A stretch of 64,000 bases of DNA from Corylus avellana (GCF_901000735.1 NC_081541.1:41509021-41573020), one strand, 5' to 3'; shown: positions 32,701 through 45,506, counted from the stretch's first letter. Notes: generated by a model not told the origin, from the letters alone. Program-made: numbers and translations.

Positions 32701-34313
32701 TGCTTGCTGTTTCTGTTAAAGACCTATTAACGATTGCTTCAAACCAAATCTTGGCTGATGAAAATATCTCTACTTGATTTGAGGACCTTTTGTTATTTAT
32801 TGGTTTCAAGTTTTGAGGTTTACCCAATTCCAACCATTACAAATCAATTTTTAGTATATGGAATAGTTCATGATTACATATTGCTAGTGTTGTATGAGAT
32901 GTGCTTACATATAATGTAGCTTTATTTTTTCTGTATTCTTCTTCTTAACTTAATAGAGGACTTTTGCATTTGTTTCAACATTTAGGGTTTTCTATTTTTG
33001 CAGGTTTATGGTGGGAAAGGTGAACAAAAACATAGACAAATTCAATTTGGTGGTAGCGCGCAACAGGTAATCCATTCTTTTTGGATATGATAATTACTAG
33101 TTAACGCAAATCAGAATCCTCTAGAATTCTTAGGTACTCTACCTAATACCATCAGAAAAGGTGATCCAAAAACAAACAAAACAAAAAAAAAAAAACTACA
33201 ATGTCGAAGGCATCCTATCATTATGTACAGCATGTGTTGGGGCCTGGGCTTCCTAATGGTGCAGCCACTTCCTATGCTTACTGGTAGCCATAGGCAAAGG
33301 AAACCCTAAGGAGTTGGCTCAAGTGGTATAAGGGTTTTGGTGGCATCATCATCAAGTCTAAAGTTCGAATTTCCTTGGGTGCAAACAATTTCCTGGTGCC
33401 AGGCTCACTGGCGAAGTCAAAGTCATAGCTGAACCATGTGGAGGGGACAAAAAGCCTTAGCTCCAAAGGAGGGCCCATCTACCCTCCAATTTGAAAAATT
33501 CTTCAGACAGTTTTTCTTATCTACTAATTGATTGGTTCCTTATTATATTATTTTAATTGCACATGATCCCAAGTTTATGTCTTTCTTTGTCTCAAACCCC
33601 CCTTAAGAACTAGATTTTCTGCTGTGGAAAAAGAGAGATATTTTAAGATAGTAAGTAATGAAAGATATCTGACGAAAGAATTTAATCTCCTCTCACCCAC
33701 ACGGTTTCTTATGTTGAAGGGGTTCCCCTTCTCATATGAATTATGATTTCTTTTTCATATCCTATTAGAAGATAAAAAGTGGAAACCATGCAGAAGGATA
33801 ATCCATTTTCTCAAGGACTAAGAAAGGTTCAGAAAATTATTCCCTTTTCATTGTGTTATTTGATAATAGTTTGAGTTGCAAGAGGATGTCTTTGCAGTTG
33901 TTATTAAGGGGGCAAATAGACCACTAAGAACTTTCATTGTTGGTTTAAGTGTTCTATTGTTGAGTAAGAGATTCTTGTAGTATAATTGCTTGATTATATT
34001 CTAATTATATTAAAAAATGTTGCGTGAAATACATAAATGTTGATTATATTGTGGGAAATAGCTAATATTGATATCTTGGGGAAAAAAGAGAGTGGGCTTT
34101 CTTTTTTCCCTAGAAATGAAGATGCTGAATGATTTTTTTTTTCTTTTTCATATAGAATATGGATATGTATAATCTAGGTTCTCAATTTGTTTTTTTTTTT
34201 TTTTTTTTTTGAAACTTTTGGATGCTTAACAGGTAGCATTGGCAAAGCAGAGGGTAGACGAGTACATATATTCTCAGTTGATACAACAAGCCAGCGCTCA
34301 ACAGTCAGCGTAA
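28935..34313 (+). CDS. Three-KH-domain RNA-binding protein (poly(rC)-binding / hnRNP K type), 8 exons
   Basis: Exons 28935-29273, 29855-29956, 31693-31914, 32110-32168, 32278-32369, 32489-32601, 33004-33066 and 34233-34313 total 1071 nt, giving 356 residues. All introns are GT-AG. The N-terminus has a Val-Pro repeat (about 18-32) and basic, nuclear-signal-like clusters KRRR (44-47) and KRRAK (64-68). KH1 is about 72-147 with GKEG (89-92), KH2 about 165-240 with GMSG, and KH3 about 273-350 with GRCG; each GxxG loop contacts single-stranded RNA. The family acts in pre-mRNA processing and mRNA control. Plant relatives include FLK, PEPPER and HEN4, but this short form is not clearly one of them. 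The intron after exon 7 carries a SINE, and intron 1 a (TTA)n run. It converges on the AATF gene. Confidence 0.94.
29712..29752 (+). repeat. (TTA)n microsatellite in KH intron 1
   Basis: About 13 perfect TTA units. The open frames on both strands over it are artefacts of the repeat. Confidence 0.95.
31146..31359. mobile_element. Possible small solo LTR in KH intron 2
   Basis: The stretch starts TGTAATGACCC and ends GGGGTGTCACA, inverted termini of LTR type, with AATATGGGAC inside as in many plant LTRs. The 5 bp flanks (TCTGT, TATGC) do not match, so this is tentative. Confidence 0.35.
33309..33490 (+). mobile_element. tRNA-derived SINE in KH intron 7
   Basis: TGGCTCAAGTGG (33315-33326) fits the polymerase III A box and AGTTCGAATTT (33362-33372) the B box, at a spacing expected for a tRNA-derived SINE, in the same direction as the host gene. 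The 3' boundary is not clear. Confidence 0.7.
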
Positions 34314-36035
34314 ATATCCTGCCTTTCAAAAGCTACTTTTTCTTCCATTTGGTTGTTAGGTGTAATAGCATATGACATAATTTAAGGCGTTGGGTATGTA
34401 GGTAGTAGCTAAAGAGCTGGTCTTTTTTCATTTGTTGATTTTCCACTTCTAGACTCTTGTAGCTCTTGATGGGACAATTATAAACCTGTGTAACGCAGAC
34501 TAGGTTGATGCAATCACAAGATTAGTGAGGCAACCTCTGAAAATCTGGAATATGAGATAAAAATTTGGATGATGTCTTCCAACATTGATACAAGGTGTAG
34601 CTGTAGACTAACAATGATGTTGGTCTCTTTTTCTCTGTGGATATGGTGGATGTTATGTCTTGTCATGTAATTTAAAGGTTTGCTGTGTACTAGGTGTAAT
34701 TTTGGGTAGTATATTCTTCATTTCAAATGAAATAGATAATATCCATTTCATAGTCAAAATTTAAAGCTGGTACATCTAATGGTTTACATAATTTGACATT
34801 ATTTAAATTTTTTAAAAGACGTATAAACATTGACTTTATACATACCATTAGATGCACAAATTTTAAATTCTTAACATGAAATGGAGAGGATCGTTTCTTG
34901 GTATATTGCTGATCAGGTATTATATGGCTCCGTGAGTCACGATTTGGTTATGGTATTTCAAATTTTTGTGGAGGATATTTATAAAGGAATTAACATAATG
35001 AAGAAAAGATGCATGTCTGAAAAAACCATGTTTTTTTTTGACTGACCTCGTTCCTTGGGTGCATTGAAAAAGCTAATAAACCTGTTTTCTCAGTTTGCAG
35101 AGTTGATGAAGATGGAACATCAAAGATGTCTTGCCTGTTGTTCAAATAGCAATCTTAATTTCTGTTCCTGATTGAATCCCAACTGTCTAGTGTTTCATTA
35201 GTCTTCATCAGTTTTGGTGGCTTATTATCTTTCGATGCAACAAGTGATGGTTGGCTATAAAAGAGAGTTGAATATCAAGGTGTTTTCATTCGACAATGTA
35301 GGGTGTGCATAGGAATGTGGTTGATGTGTGATGACTCGACTCCAATGACACGTTATAGACTATAATTTTAGTTGTGTTTGATTAATACTAAGCACATTTC
35401 ACATGCAATGCTTTGTGCTACTTGATGGATTTTCTTGGTGAGTCAAAGTTTCTTTGTCCGCTTGACCGATGGGCTTGGGGGATTGGATCTCTCCATTTCA
35501 TGGTTAAGATTTAAAGTTAATGTATCTAACAAGATACATAATGTTAATGTTGACATGTCTTTAAAAAAAGTTGTGTTTCAATTGGAAAACTCAAATGATC
35601 TTGTCAAGCATCTACAAGAATCTTTGAGAATTTCTCTATTATCAAACAAGGTTCCAAGCATGTTCAAGGTTGTTTCGAGGATGGTTTTGGAAATGGGTTT
35701 CATTGCCTTTTTGCACTTCTCTCGTATGGATGTGAGACAACTTCAGAACCTAAGATTTTTTAAAAAAAAAAATTATTCTTTTGAGCTTTTTCACATTTCA
35801 GTGTCACCATGAAGTATTGCAGCAGCCTAAAAACCCACAGCAAGGTTTAAAGTCTAAAGTACAAATCCTAGTATTTTGCTTGCACCAATAAAAAAAAAAT
35901 GGAAACCATTGATATCACATATATCAAGCGTCAAGTCAACAATATAAAAACAAACAATTATGTCAACTAATATTACAAAATTGCAAAGCCTGCGACTTGA
36001 TAAGACCTTGTGGCTTGCTCAACTTTGCACGAGTA
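34314..36035. other. Convergent 3' region between KH and AATF genes
   Basis: It probably holds the two 3' untranslated regions. The open frame at 35435-35812 gives a 125-residue translation with no recognisable family, and its left part (35490-35575) resembles one arm of the MITE at 34741, so I do not call it a gene. Confidence 0.5.
34741..34891. mobile_element. Foldback MITE downstream of the KH gene
   Basis: ATCCATTTCATAGTCAAAATTTAAAG with TACATCTAATGGT on the left pairs with ACCATTAGATG and AATTTTAAATTCTTAACATG ending AAATGGAGAGGAT on the right. The hairpin is about 151 bp. Related fragments lie at 15717-15746 and 35489-35575. Confidence 0.65.
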
Positions 36036-39000
36036 CTAGGATACAGAAGCTGGTCTTTGGGTCTTTAACCCAAACAAATTCTCAAATAATTTAGGAGCCA
36101 TAGGAGGAAGCTCACTCGGCCGAGGAGCCATGAAATTGACAATCTTTTCATGAACTTGATACCTGTAAAATCATAACACAGGAGAAAAATATGACAAATA
36201 TATTCAGATATGTATTAAGTTTACCAAAGTACAAAAAATTTTTGTGGGGGAATGAACGATTAACTTACCTTATCTTGCGACTCTTCGATGCACGCCGATC
36301 GACTATCTTTCTCTTTTTAGTTTGCAATCTTTTCAAAGCATAAAACGCCGTTTCTGTGTAGAGTATTGAAGTGTCAAAATCAAGGAGTCAGCCACATTGT
36401 CTAGCCAGTAATCGTCTTTTTTTTTTTTTTTCCTTTAATTATGGGACAAGTATGCAACTGGTGTTCCCCAAAAACCAAGCTCAATCAGAAAAGTACGAAG
36501 AAATTGTGAGCTGCAAGTCTACTTTCATCTAGACTATAAAGTGTCAGTTCCAGAAAACCAATTGTAAGATTCATAGAAATAGATAATAAATGATATTGAC
36601 CTTGTCACTGAACTCCCTTGAATTCAATGGGAGGACAAGGTAAAGTTTCAGGCAATTATGCCCCATGCATCCATCTTCATATCCGCAGCAATGCTATAAG
36701 AATGCCTAGCATGACTCAAGTTATAGAAGTAAAATCTTCTTCCTTTATTTTTTTGCAATGTTCTTCTCTTTTGGATTTTTAAAAGAAAGTAAAACATAAG
36801 AACTCGATGTCACAATTCAAATGCACAATCAAAATTATTAGGTATTTTTAAATCCCAAATGCAGAAAACATGGATATACAAATTAGAAGCTGCCACCAAA
36901 AAAAATATTTTACCAGAAGATGCTGGGTCAATCGTCTCAAAGAATTCCTTCAGTAATTGCTGGTAAAATTCGGAGTCATCAAAAAGTTCAGGGTCACCAT
37001 CAGCTTGTACTTCCTAATCAAAGAAAACGGATTTAATAAACATCAAATTATGATGGAAAAAATCATAACTTCAATAATTTTACTCAGTCCACTTTCAAGT
37101 GGGATCCTAGAAATTAAAATGAACACCATATAATGAACTCAAGTATATGCATAAAAGTAGATTACCTCTCCCCCAGCATTACCCTCCCCCTCAAGACCCT
37201 GCCATCAATATACCAGGCATTAGAATATGCACAAATGTCAAAAAGGATAGCATATTATGAATACCTTGTCCAATTTAGTCTACGTGTTCATGCGAGTGTA
37301 AATATGCATTATCTCTTACAGTCAAATGAATAAAGAAGATAATCTTACACTCCCAAATATGCCAACTGTTGATCTCCTCACTTGCATCTGCTTGACCATT
37401 CTACTTGGATCTCTCATATAAGCAGCAACTTGCTGACTAATATTCTGTGATTGGAAAAGGAGAATTTAGTGAGCATGTTGAAGATCTTATAGGGCATGTT
37501 GTCGGTCCAGTCACAGAGCCTAACCTGATTAAAAGCTTGCAACTTGCCTTTAATAGCAGCAGCACCAGTTGTCACCTGTGTCTTCCTCTGCCATTTATCT
37601 ATTGATTTGTCTCTGAAGGAAGCTATTCTATAAGATACAAACATGAGTAGTGTCAGTTTACTCAAATTCCCATTAAGAAATTAATCGCACTAGAAGGTTT
37701 TTAATGCATGCAAAAGATGAAAGGTTTATACGTACAAAACTGAAATGCAATAAAGCGTGCAAGGGAAGTTGTCAAAGCATGAGCTGTGTATATACAAACA
37801 CTACTTTCAATGAAGTATGAGTACTTCATTACTAAGATTAAAATAGGGAAGTGGATTGAGTTTTTTTAAAAATAATTAATTAATTAATTAAAATTTTAAA
37901 AAAAAAAAAGACACCAAAGTAATAATTTTGCTTTAACTGATAGACAATTTTGCTCCAGTACCAGAGGACTATCATTTCAATAATATATACACATCACAAA
38001 TAAATTCACCACAATTGTCCACAAACCTCCATAGCATTTAATAACATAGGATGGGATATTCAGTACATACTTTCTTACCAAATGCTTTACTTGTCAAAAA
38101 AACCTATTTAAGAACAGAAAATAATTTAACAGGGGAAAAGTTGGCTAGTCTAGAAGCTGACCATAGTACCTCATATGCATTTGAGAAACCCCTGACCAAT
38201 CTTCATCTCCTTCAACGTTTGAGTTCTTAGAAGCTTCTGAATGCTGGGATGAGTTTCCAGAATTACCTTGAGAGGAGAAATATATTAGGATAATCAAGCC
38301 ATATCAATAACTTTTCATGCAAATATGTAATTCTTTCTTGAACAGTAATCATGCACAAAAATCATAAAACTTATGAACTACAGGTTTATCTTCCTGTGCC
38401 TGAAACTAAATCAATCTCAATAAATAACATTAATTCAATAACAAAGTATTTAGCTGAATTGACAAGCTATTGCTGGTTTTACAATCAGATCACCATTTAT
38501 CATTAGCTTAATGTTAAACAAGGAAATTAGAAATATCAGTACCCGTACAAAACAAAAAACGATTAAAAGTCCAAAATGGCAGAAGAAACTACTGAAAAGC
38601 ACACTATATGGTAGATTTGGTAAATTCTCAACTCAAAATTCCTGAATTTGTAAAAGGATTATAACTCACTGAGAGCGATTGAAATTATAATAAGGAATTT
38701 GAGATATAGGAAAAAGAATCTGACAAAATACAAAAAGCTTATGGTATGAAGCTTATGAAATAATAAAATACTGACAAAACATGTGCATACCATCAGTGGA
38801 TTGAGCAATAGAAGGATTCTTCTCGAGCAAAGCCTGTCACAACAGAAGTACCACAAGAGGAACAGATAAAATAGAGTGACAAAGCAAAACTTATATAACC
38901 AAAACCAAAATAAATTGTTGGTCACATTTTTTGAAGCTGAATGAACACAAGGTAGGCAAAACAACTTTTTAGAACAGCCCTACCTCTTGTAGTCCCAATA

Positions 39001-40250
39001 GAGAATCTAAAGTCTTCTTAGATGAGGTGATCAGGTCTGAATATGCTGCATTCACACCCTCATCTGAATCACAGAATGAAGACCTAACTGGACCCTGCAG
39101 ACAATCCATCATGTTTAGCCGCTATGTTTGAATATAATAGAGGGCCAGAATCAAGTTAAATCAGAGTTAACTTTCACAAAAGACCTGGGGTAGTCTATTT
39201 GAACTTGAGAATGCTTTCTGAAGTAAGAATCTGAACTCCAGAGATTTGTCCCAGATAACCTTAAGGAAAAAAGGGGAAAGGAGTGTACCATTGTTTAATA
39301 ACACTCGTAAAAAAGGGGAACAATACATGTCAATTGGATTAAAAGAATTAGGGTTCGGAGTACACAAACAATAGCCACACCTTTTGGTTTTTCACAGCCT
39401 GACCCTTAAGAACATCTTCATCTTTATGACGCTTCAAATCCTTTAAAATATCTCTGAATGAAATCAAAACTCAAAATAAATAGATGACATTTATAAGCAG
39501 ATATGCATTTATATGTAAGACATCAAGTGCCGGTCTATATATCATGTTGTGTAGTTGAGCCTCTATTTGTCACCAATACTATGGATGAGTTCTCCAAGAT
39601 ATCAAAATCATATCTAAAACTCGCATCCAGCAACTCATATCAATTTTTCTATATCAGTACACAAAATCAAGTGCATAACCAATGTGACAAACAAAAAGAG
39701 TCTCACATCTCCTGCCGCTGAAGACCCTTATACTCTTGCTCAAGCTCTTCGATCTCCGCGTCTCCTCCGCTACCTCCCTCTTCCTCTTCAACTTCTTCTC
39801 CTTCATCTTCATCGTCTTCTTCTTCATGCTAAAATAAAAATAACAAGAATCATAAATAGAACTTTAACCCAAAAACAAAAAGAAACCCAATTACAATATT
39901 AATAAAATCCAATGATGATTGTCAAAATATCTTCAATTAACAAGAATCATAAATAGAACATCAACCCAAAAACAAAGACAAACACACAAACCCAACAACA
40001 ATATCAATCAAATCCCGGTGATGATTGTTAGAAAAATCATCATTTAACAAGAATCATAAATAGAACATTAACCCAAAAACAAAAACACAAACCCAATAAC
40101 AATATTAGTAAAATTCCAACTATGATTGATATAAAATAAAAATAAATAAAAATTGCTCACACTTAGATTGTCGTTATCCATGCCATCATCGTCGTAATCT
40201 TCGAAATCACTGTCGCTGTCTTGTGCTTTTCTCGACCGCTTCGACCCCAT
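36036..40250 (-). CDS. AATF/BFR2 family ribosome-biogenesis protein, 13 exons
   Basis: Exons in order of translation: 40250-40161, 39828-39707, 39453-39381, 39259-39185, 39094-38984, 38833-38791, 38266-38170, 37627-37525, 37444-37349, 37198-37166, 37013-36914, 36353-36269 and 36162-36036; 1155 nt, 384 residues, all GT-AG. The N-terminus is basic then strongly acidic (DSDSDFEDYDDD, HEEEDDEDEGEEVEEEEGG). The AATF/Che-1 domain runs from about 96 (WDKSLEFRFLLQKAFSSSNR at 98-117) to about 235. The C-terminal TRAUB domain (about 289-375) contains FYQQLLKEFFE, RRASKSRKIRY and MAPKLFENLFG. Family members (yeast Bfr2, human AATF) work in the nucleolus in small-subunit pre-rRNA processing. The start is the ATG behind a short 5' leader; an upstream in-frame TTG at 40256 is not needed. 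Confidence 0.95.
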
Positions 40251-40786
40251 TTTCAAAACTCTAAGAAATTCAAAGAACCAAATTTATGTGCATTAAAAGC
40301 CTTTTTCTCCCTAAGTGTTCCCTAACTAACATACACAACTCTAATTGTCAGCTTTGAACATACACAATTGAATTGACAAAGAAAATCGTTAATTCTAATT
40401 ACCAAAATAACTTCTTTTTTTCCAAAAAGTAATCTTAGAAGAAGAAGAAGAAGAAATCGAACCTTGTTTAGTCTAGGGCTTTAGAGAAAAACCCTAGCTC
40501 TCTCTCTCACACAGCATGAACCTGTGAATGTAATTTGGGCTGGGCTTGATATTTGTGGACCATATGGTCTCCATGGAAGAAGGCCCAGGATCACTCTCGC
40601 CCAGCCCATTAAACTATTTGACATGCTTGCAATTTAAAAAATAAAAAAAAATAAAAAAATAAATCTTATAATCTTTACCAACATTTTTAATGAGACATCT
40701 TTTTTTTCTTCTTATTAGTGTTTCGAGAAAATTTTTTATGTTTTTATAATTTACCATACCCTATAATCTAGAATATTATAATATAA
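40251..40786. other. 5' region of the AATF gene and spacer
   Basis: A (GAA)n-rich stretch (40437-40456) and a (CT)n run (40499-40508) lie 190-260 bp upstream of the start codon, common in plant 5' leaders and core promoters. The word GGCCCA/TGGGCT occurs repeatedly at 40535-40610 (GGGCTGGGCTTG, AGGCCCAGG, CCCAGCCCATT), the site II-type element common at plant ribosome-biogenesis genes. No other gene. Confidence 0.5.
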
Positions 40787-41677
40787 TAGGGGTGTTAAAG
40801 CAATTGCGCGTAGGTGATTAGTGGTTAACCGCAACAAGCAGTTATGTAGTTATTGAAGATAAACCGCTAACCATTTCTCAAGTAATAGGCTGTTCAGGTC
40901 TCTTTTAATGTTTTGAGCCATCTTGAGGCCTCTTTTTGAATTCTATCTTAGACTGTTTTGAAGATGTTTTATTGTTTTCATGCATAATATTTAGGGGTGG
41001 GTGTGAGTCAAATCAGGCCGAGTATTGGTCATTTTGGATACCCGACCCGCAACATGCAGGTATGGTTTTTTATACCTGAGACCCGGCTACAGTAAATAGA
41101 ATCCACTGGTTCTCGGGTTTTGCAGGGCGGGGTTAGACGGGTTGTGCAGGTATTATTTCCTTAGCATTTTTTAGGTGAGAGAGAGAGAGAGAGAGAGAGA
41201 AACCTGAAGGCTGGACAGCTAGCTGATAGTTGCTCTAACCCAAAAAAAGAAGAAGAAGAAGATAGTGAAGGTGTGCGGTGTTTGAGAAGTGAAAGAAGGA
41301 AAAACAAAAAGAAGAAGAAAGTCGAGTGTGCGGTGGCTTAGGGTTTTTTATGTTTTAAGGTTAAAGGGTGCAGGGCTGAGGGGGGCGGGACGGGTACCCA
41401 GGTTGGTAAAAAAATTATACCCAAGACTCGCACCACCTCGAACAGGTAATCAAGTACACAACTTGGATCTGCGATTTTAACACTAAAATCCAGTCTTTAC
41501 GGGGCGGGGCAGATGGGTCAGGTATTACAGGCTTTGAACTTTTGCCCACCCCTAATAATATTATAAACTGGTTATCGGTTGTTAACCGTTTTCGCTAGTG
41601 TAATTGGGTCTAGGCTATTATGCGTTGCGGTTATACAACGGTTAGTTGTTAATAACCATTTCGCTTGTACACTCTTA
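40787..41677. mobile_element. Outer hAT-like element, interrupted by a second hAT
   Basis: The left end TAGGGGTGTTAAAGC and the right end GTACACTCTTA are imperfect inverted termini. Flanks are TAATATAA and TAATATAT (7 of 8). Interior words GGTTAACCGC, TTAACCGTTTTC and GCGGTTATACAACGG are inverted versions of each other. Without the inner insert the element is about 320 bp. Confidence 0.75.
40992..41554. mobile_element. Inner hAT-like element, 563 bp, perfect ends
   Basis: Perfect 10 bp termini TAGGGGTGGG / CCCACCCCTA and a perfect 8 bp target duplication ATAATATT (40984-40991 and 41555-41562). The interior carries GGATACCCGACCCGC and GGGCGGGGC words and a (GA)n run at 41176-41201. The frame at 41289-41480 has no transposase features. 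Confidence 0.92.
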
Positions 41678-42386
41678 TAATATATGATATGTTTTTTTTT
41701 CAAAAGAATTGGTAAGTAGCATTACTCAATATGTATATTTAACAATTGAGCTTAGACTCAAAGGCCTTGGGCTGATAACATAAAGGTCTACTCACTAGAA
41801 AGGCTAAAAAGACTAAGAGTCTCGTGCCTATACACAACAATTGCACAACTACAAGTCTATGGGCTCATTATGTGGCAATTAAATAAGGAGTCTAATATAA
41901 AAGATGACCATCTCCAAAATGAAAAACGAAACATAAGTGCATCAAGACGTATCATATTTGCTATGTATTTAGACAATGTTAGAGAGCATAATTGAAACAT
42001 TTTTTATTTACATCTTGATCTTATACGGTATTATTTAGATATTACCATTTGAGGATTGCCTTTGAAGATGATATTGTACCTAAAAAAAAAAAAAAATGAT
42101 TTTTTTATTAATGCGATAACCATGAAATTCTTTTTGTTTGGCAAACAGTAAAATCTACTTAGGAGTGAACCTTTTCAAATCCCATATATTATAATTTTGA
42201 AATGGAGATGAAGTATTTTACGTCAAGAGTTTGTTTTATAATATCATATTATTTAAAATTTAAAAATGACATCGCACCATATTCACCGCTTGATAACATA
42301 TAAACTATTATATATTTATATAAACTAGCATGGTTTTGGTCATCATGGGAATAAGATCAGCCCGGCTATTATAGTGGTCAGGTGTG
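41678..42386. other. AT-rich spacer, no gene
   Basis: Only short frames and an A run at 42085-42097. 42340-42386 may already be LINE sequence leading into the next entry, but it is too degraded to assign. Confidence 0.4.
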
Positions 42387-42937
42387 CCGCAAATTCGCTC
42401 GAGGCTTATCAAAGAGTAAATTCTCGGAAAGATGGAGCTGCCACTAAGGTAAACACATATGATTTTAGATGGGAAGCCTCTAATAATAACTTTGTGAAAA
42501 TAAATTGAGATGCCGCTGTGGACAAAAATAGAATGAAGATAGGTGTCAATGTGATAGTTAGAGATGGGATGGGAAAGGTTTTGGCAACTCTGTCATCGTC
42601 AAGAGATCACATTACCGAGCCAAATATTGCAGAGGCACTTGCGGCATTGAGAGCAGCCCATTTATGTCATGAACTTGGATTTTATAAGGTAGTTCTGGAA
42701 GGAAATGCTTTCTTAGTAGTACAAGCACTGAAGAAAGATGGAATGAATTGGAGTCGCTATGACACACCTAAATGGAGTAGCCCATCGCCTTGCGAAAGAA
42801 GCGTTATCTCTCATCGTGAAACAAGGTTTCATTGAAAAAGTTTCATATTGTATTTCAGATATAATCTCTATAAAGCGTTGTGCTTAATGTTGTTTAACAA
42901 TCTATAATAATCACTCTATTCCTTTTCAAAAAAAAAA
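42387..42937 (+). pseudogene. Dead LINE 3' end: RNase H domain
   Basis: The reading FVKIN-stop-DAAVDKNRMKIGVNVIVRD, then EALAALRAAHLCHELGF and VVLEGNAFLVVQAL, is an RVT_3-type RNase H. The stop replaces the Trp usual before DAA. After a frameshift near 42755 the domain ends with GVAHRLAKEA and a stop at 42884-42886. An A-rich tail follows at 42929-42937. The 5' part of the element is missing. It is distinct in sequence from the LINE at 10728. Confidence 0.85.
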
Positions 42938-43305
42938 TATATATCGTATCCTTTTATATGGCTGCCCGTATTACATACAATTTGAACAATCCAAATCTAT
43001 TTTCATCAACAACAATATTATCCTCGTACTTCCAATATTTTTAATTTCTACCCTCGATTCGAATCTATTTAATATAATCTATCAGACCGTTAATGTGATA
43101 AATATTTAAATGAAACAAAACAATCCCACATTCGTCCCACTATATGAGACGTGTCACAAACCAGGACATAATTACAAACATGTATCCTTTTTAATTAGTG
43201 TTATTTGACCAAGCCTAGCTTTCTCGAGAACCAAACAGAAGCCAGATCGAGTCGAATAAGGAAAACGTAAACATGTGACATGACCCCAAAAAGAAAAACA
43301 ACCCG

Positions 43306-43657
43306 CACGTGCAATCATGGCCGAGCAATGCAGTGGGACCCACGTGTCGCATGCACACGTTTACCAAGCAAAAGCTGTAAAGATTCTCGAGTTTTTCTTT
43401 CACCTCTACACGTGCAATCACCGGCATATCATTGTGGTGTATATATCGTGCGCATGCACGTGCATGTTGCCAAAGAAAATTCTCTCCCTAATCAAGGGAT
43501 GAGATCGTGGGAAAGTTGATCGGACGGCGCGGAGTGGATTTTGCGGTTCTTCGTTTTCGAAGACTATTTATGGGAACGGGGAAGTGACAATTGGGATGAG
43601 ACTTTGAGCCAAATGATTAGAGCTGGGTTTGACTAAAAGTTTCTTTGACCGCACGTG
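43306..43657. promoter_or_regulatory. Cluster of five G-boxes
   Basis: CACGTG occurs at 43306, 43341, 43409, 43457 and 43652, with further ACGT cores between (for example GCACACGTTT at 43355). The surrounding 43200-43700 is less AT-rich than its neighbours. G-boxes bind bHLH (PIF) and bZIP factors. No gene start is evident nearby, so this may be a distal element, or the remains of a promoter. Function is inferred. Confidence 0.45.
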
Positions 43658-43919
43658 AGGCACAGGTGTGTCTTGCTGTACTTGCATTGTAAAGAGGATA
43701 TGATATAATAAGCATAAATAAGTGAAAAATATGCTACCCAAGAAAATATATATATACACACACAAATAGACATTTAAAAAATTTATGAAAAATGAGTACA
43801 ATATGTACGTCTTTAAAACACTTAATTTTCATATGTTTTTTTTAATAAATGCTAAACTTATCAAGTTTTTAAGTGATATGTTACCATCCCACAAAAGAAG
43901 ATGACACATTTTTCAAAAT

Positions 43920-45506
43920 GGGTAATTACATTTTCTCCATCAACTACAACGTCTTGACATTTTTTGCTTATGAACTACCAACTGTGACACCCGACCCCCA
44001 TGAATTACTATTTTGTGCTCAAAACTCTCATTCCGCCAGTCAAAAGCGTTAACTCAAACGATCTACCCATCATTTTGCCCCCATGAATTACAATTCATTA
44101 TCACTTTGTCCCCATGAACTACAATGCAGTGTCACTTTGCCCCCATGAACTATAATGCAGTGTCACTTTGCCCCCATGAACTACAACACATTGTCACTAT
44201 GATCGTCTGAGTTAACGCATTTGACTGACGGAATTGAGGTTTTTGGCACAAAATAGTAGTTCATAGGGATCGGGTGTCACAGTTGGTAGTTTATAGGAGC
44301 AAAGTAAAACTACAATGTCTTGGCACTTTCCTCTCATGAACTATCAACTGTAACACCCGACCCCATGAACTATCATTTTGTGCCAAAAACTCTCATTATG
44401 TTAGTCAAAGGCCCATTCCGTCAGTTAAATGCAATAACTTAGACGATCTACCCATCACTTTGCCCCCATGAACTACAATTCATTATCACTTTGTCCCTAT
44501 GAACTACAATGCAATGTCACTTTGCCTCCATAAACTACAATGCAGTATTACTTTGCCCCCATGATCTATAATGCAGTGTCACTTTACCCCCATGAACTAC
44601 AACACATTGTCACTATAATCGTCTGAGTTAACGCCTTTGACTGACGGAATTGAGGTTTTTGGCACAAAATAGTAGTTCATGGGGGTCGGGTGTCACAGTT
44701 GGTAGTTTATGGGGGCAAAGTAAAAAACTACAACGTCTTGGCACTTTTACCTCATGAACTATCAACTGTAACACCCGACCTCATAAACTATCATTTTGTG
44801 CCCAAAACTCCCATTCCATTAGTCAAAAGCCCATTCCATCAGTCAAATGCGATAACTTAGACGATCTACCCATCACTTTGCCCCCATGAACTACAATTCA
44901 TTATCACTTTGTCCCCATGAACTACAATGCAATGTCACTTTGCCTCCATGAACTACAATGCAGTGTTACTTTGCCCCCATGAACTATAACATATTGTCAC
45001 TTTGATTGTCTGAGTTAACGCATTTGACTGACAGAATGAAGGTTTTTGGCACAAAATAGTAGTTCATGGGGGTCGGGTGTCACAGTTGGTAGTTCATGGG
45101 GCCAAATTGAAAAACTACAACGTCTTGGCACTTTCCCCCCATGAATTATCAATTGTGACACCCGACCCCATGAACTACCATTTTGTGCCCAAAACCCCCA
45201 TTCCGTCAGTCAAAGGCCCATTTTGTCAGTCAAATGCGTTAACTTAGACGATCTACCCATCATTTTGCTCCCATGAACTACAATTCATTATCACTTTGTC
45301 CCCATGAACTACAATGCAGTGTCACTTTGCCCCCATGAATTACAATACATTGTTACTTTGATCGTCTGAGTTAACGCATTTGACTGACGAAATTGAGGTT
45401 TTTGGCACAAAATGGTAGTTCATGGGGGTTGGGTGTCACAGTTGGTAGTTCATGGGAGTAAAGTGAAAATACATTATAGTTTATGGGGAAAAAAAGTAAT
45501 TACCCC
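43920..45506. mobile_element. Mutator-like foldback element made of four tandem hairpin units
   Basis: The outer ends GGGTAATTACA and GTAATTACCCC are inverted. Flanks TTTTCAAAAT (43910-43919) and TTTTTAAAAT (45507-45516) form a 10 bp target duplication with one mismatch. Inside, four units of about 300-400 bp each begin with ACACCCGACCCC and end with the complement GGGTCGGGTGTCACAGTTGG: about 43980-44290, 44345-44710, 44760-45090 and 45150-45450. Each unit's arms also carry CCCATGAACTACAA repeats and GTCAAA...GTTAACTC / GAGTTAACGC...TTTGAC. No protein is encoded. Confidence 0.85.

Noticed and set aside
35435..35812. 125-codon frame between the KH and AATF genes
   Set aside because: No recognisable domain; the first part matches a MITE arm; no splice partners or promoter seen.
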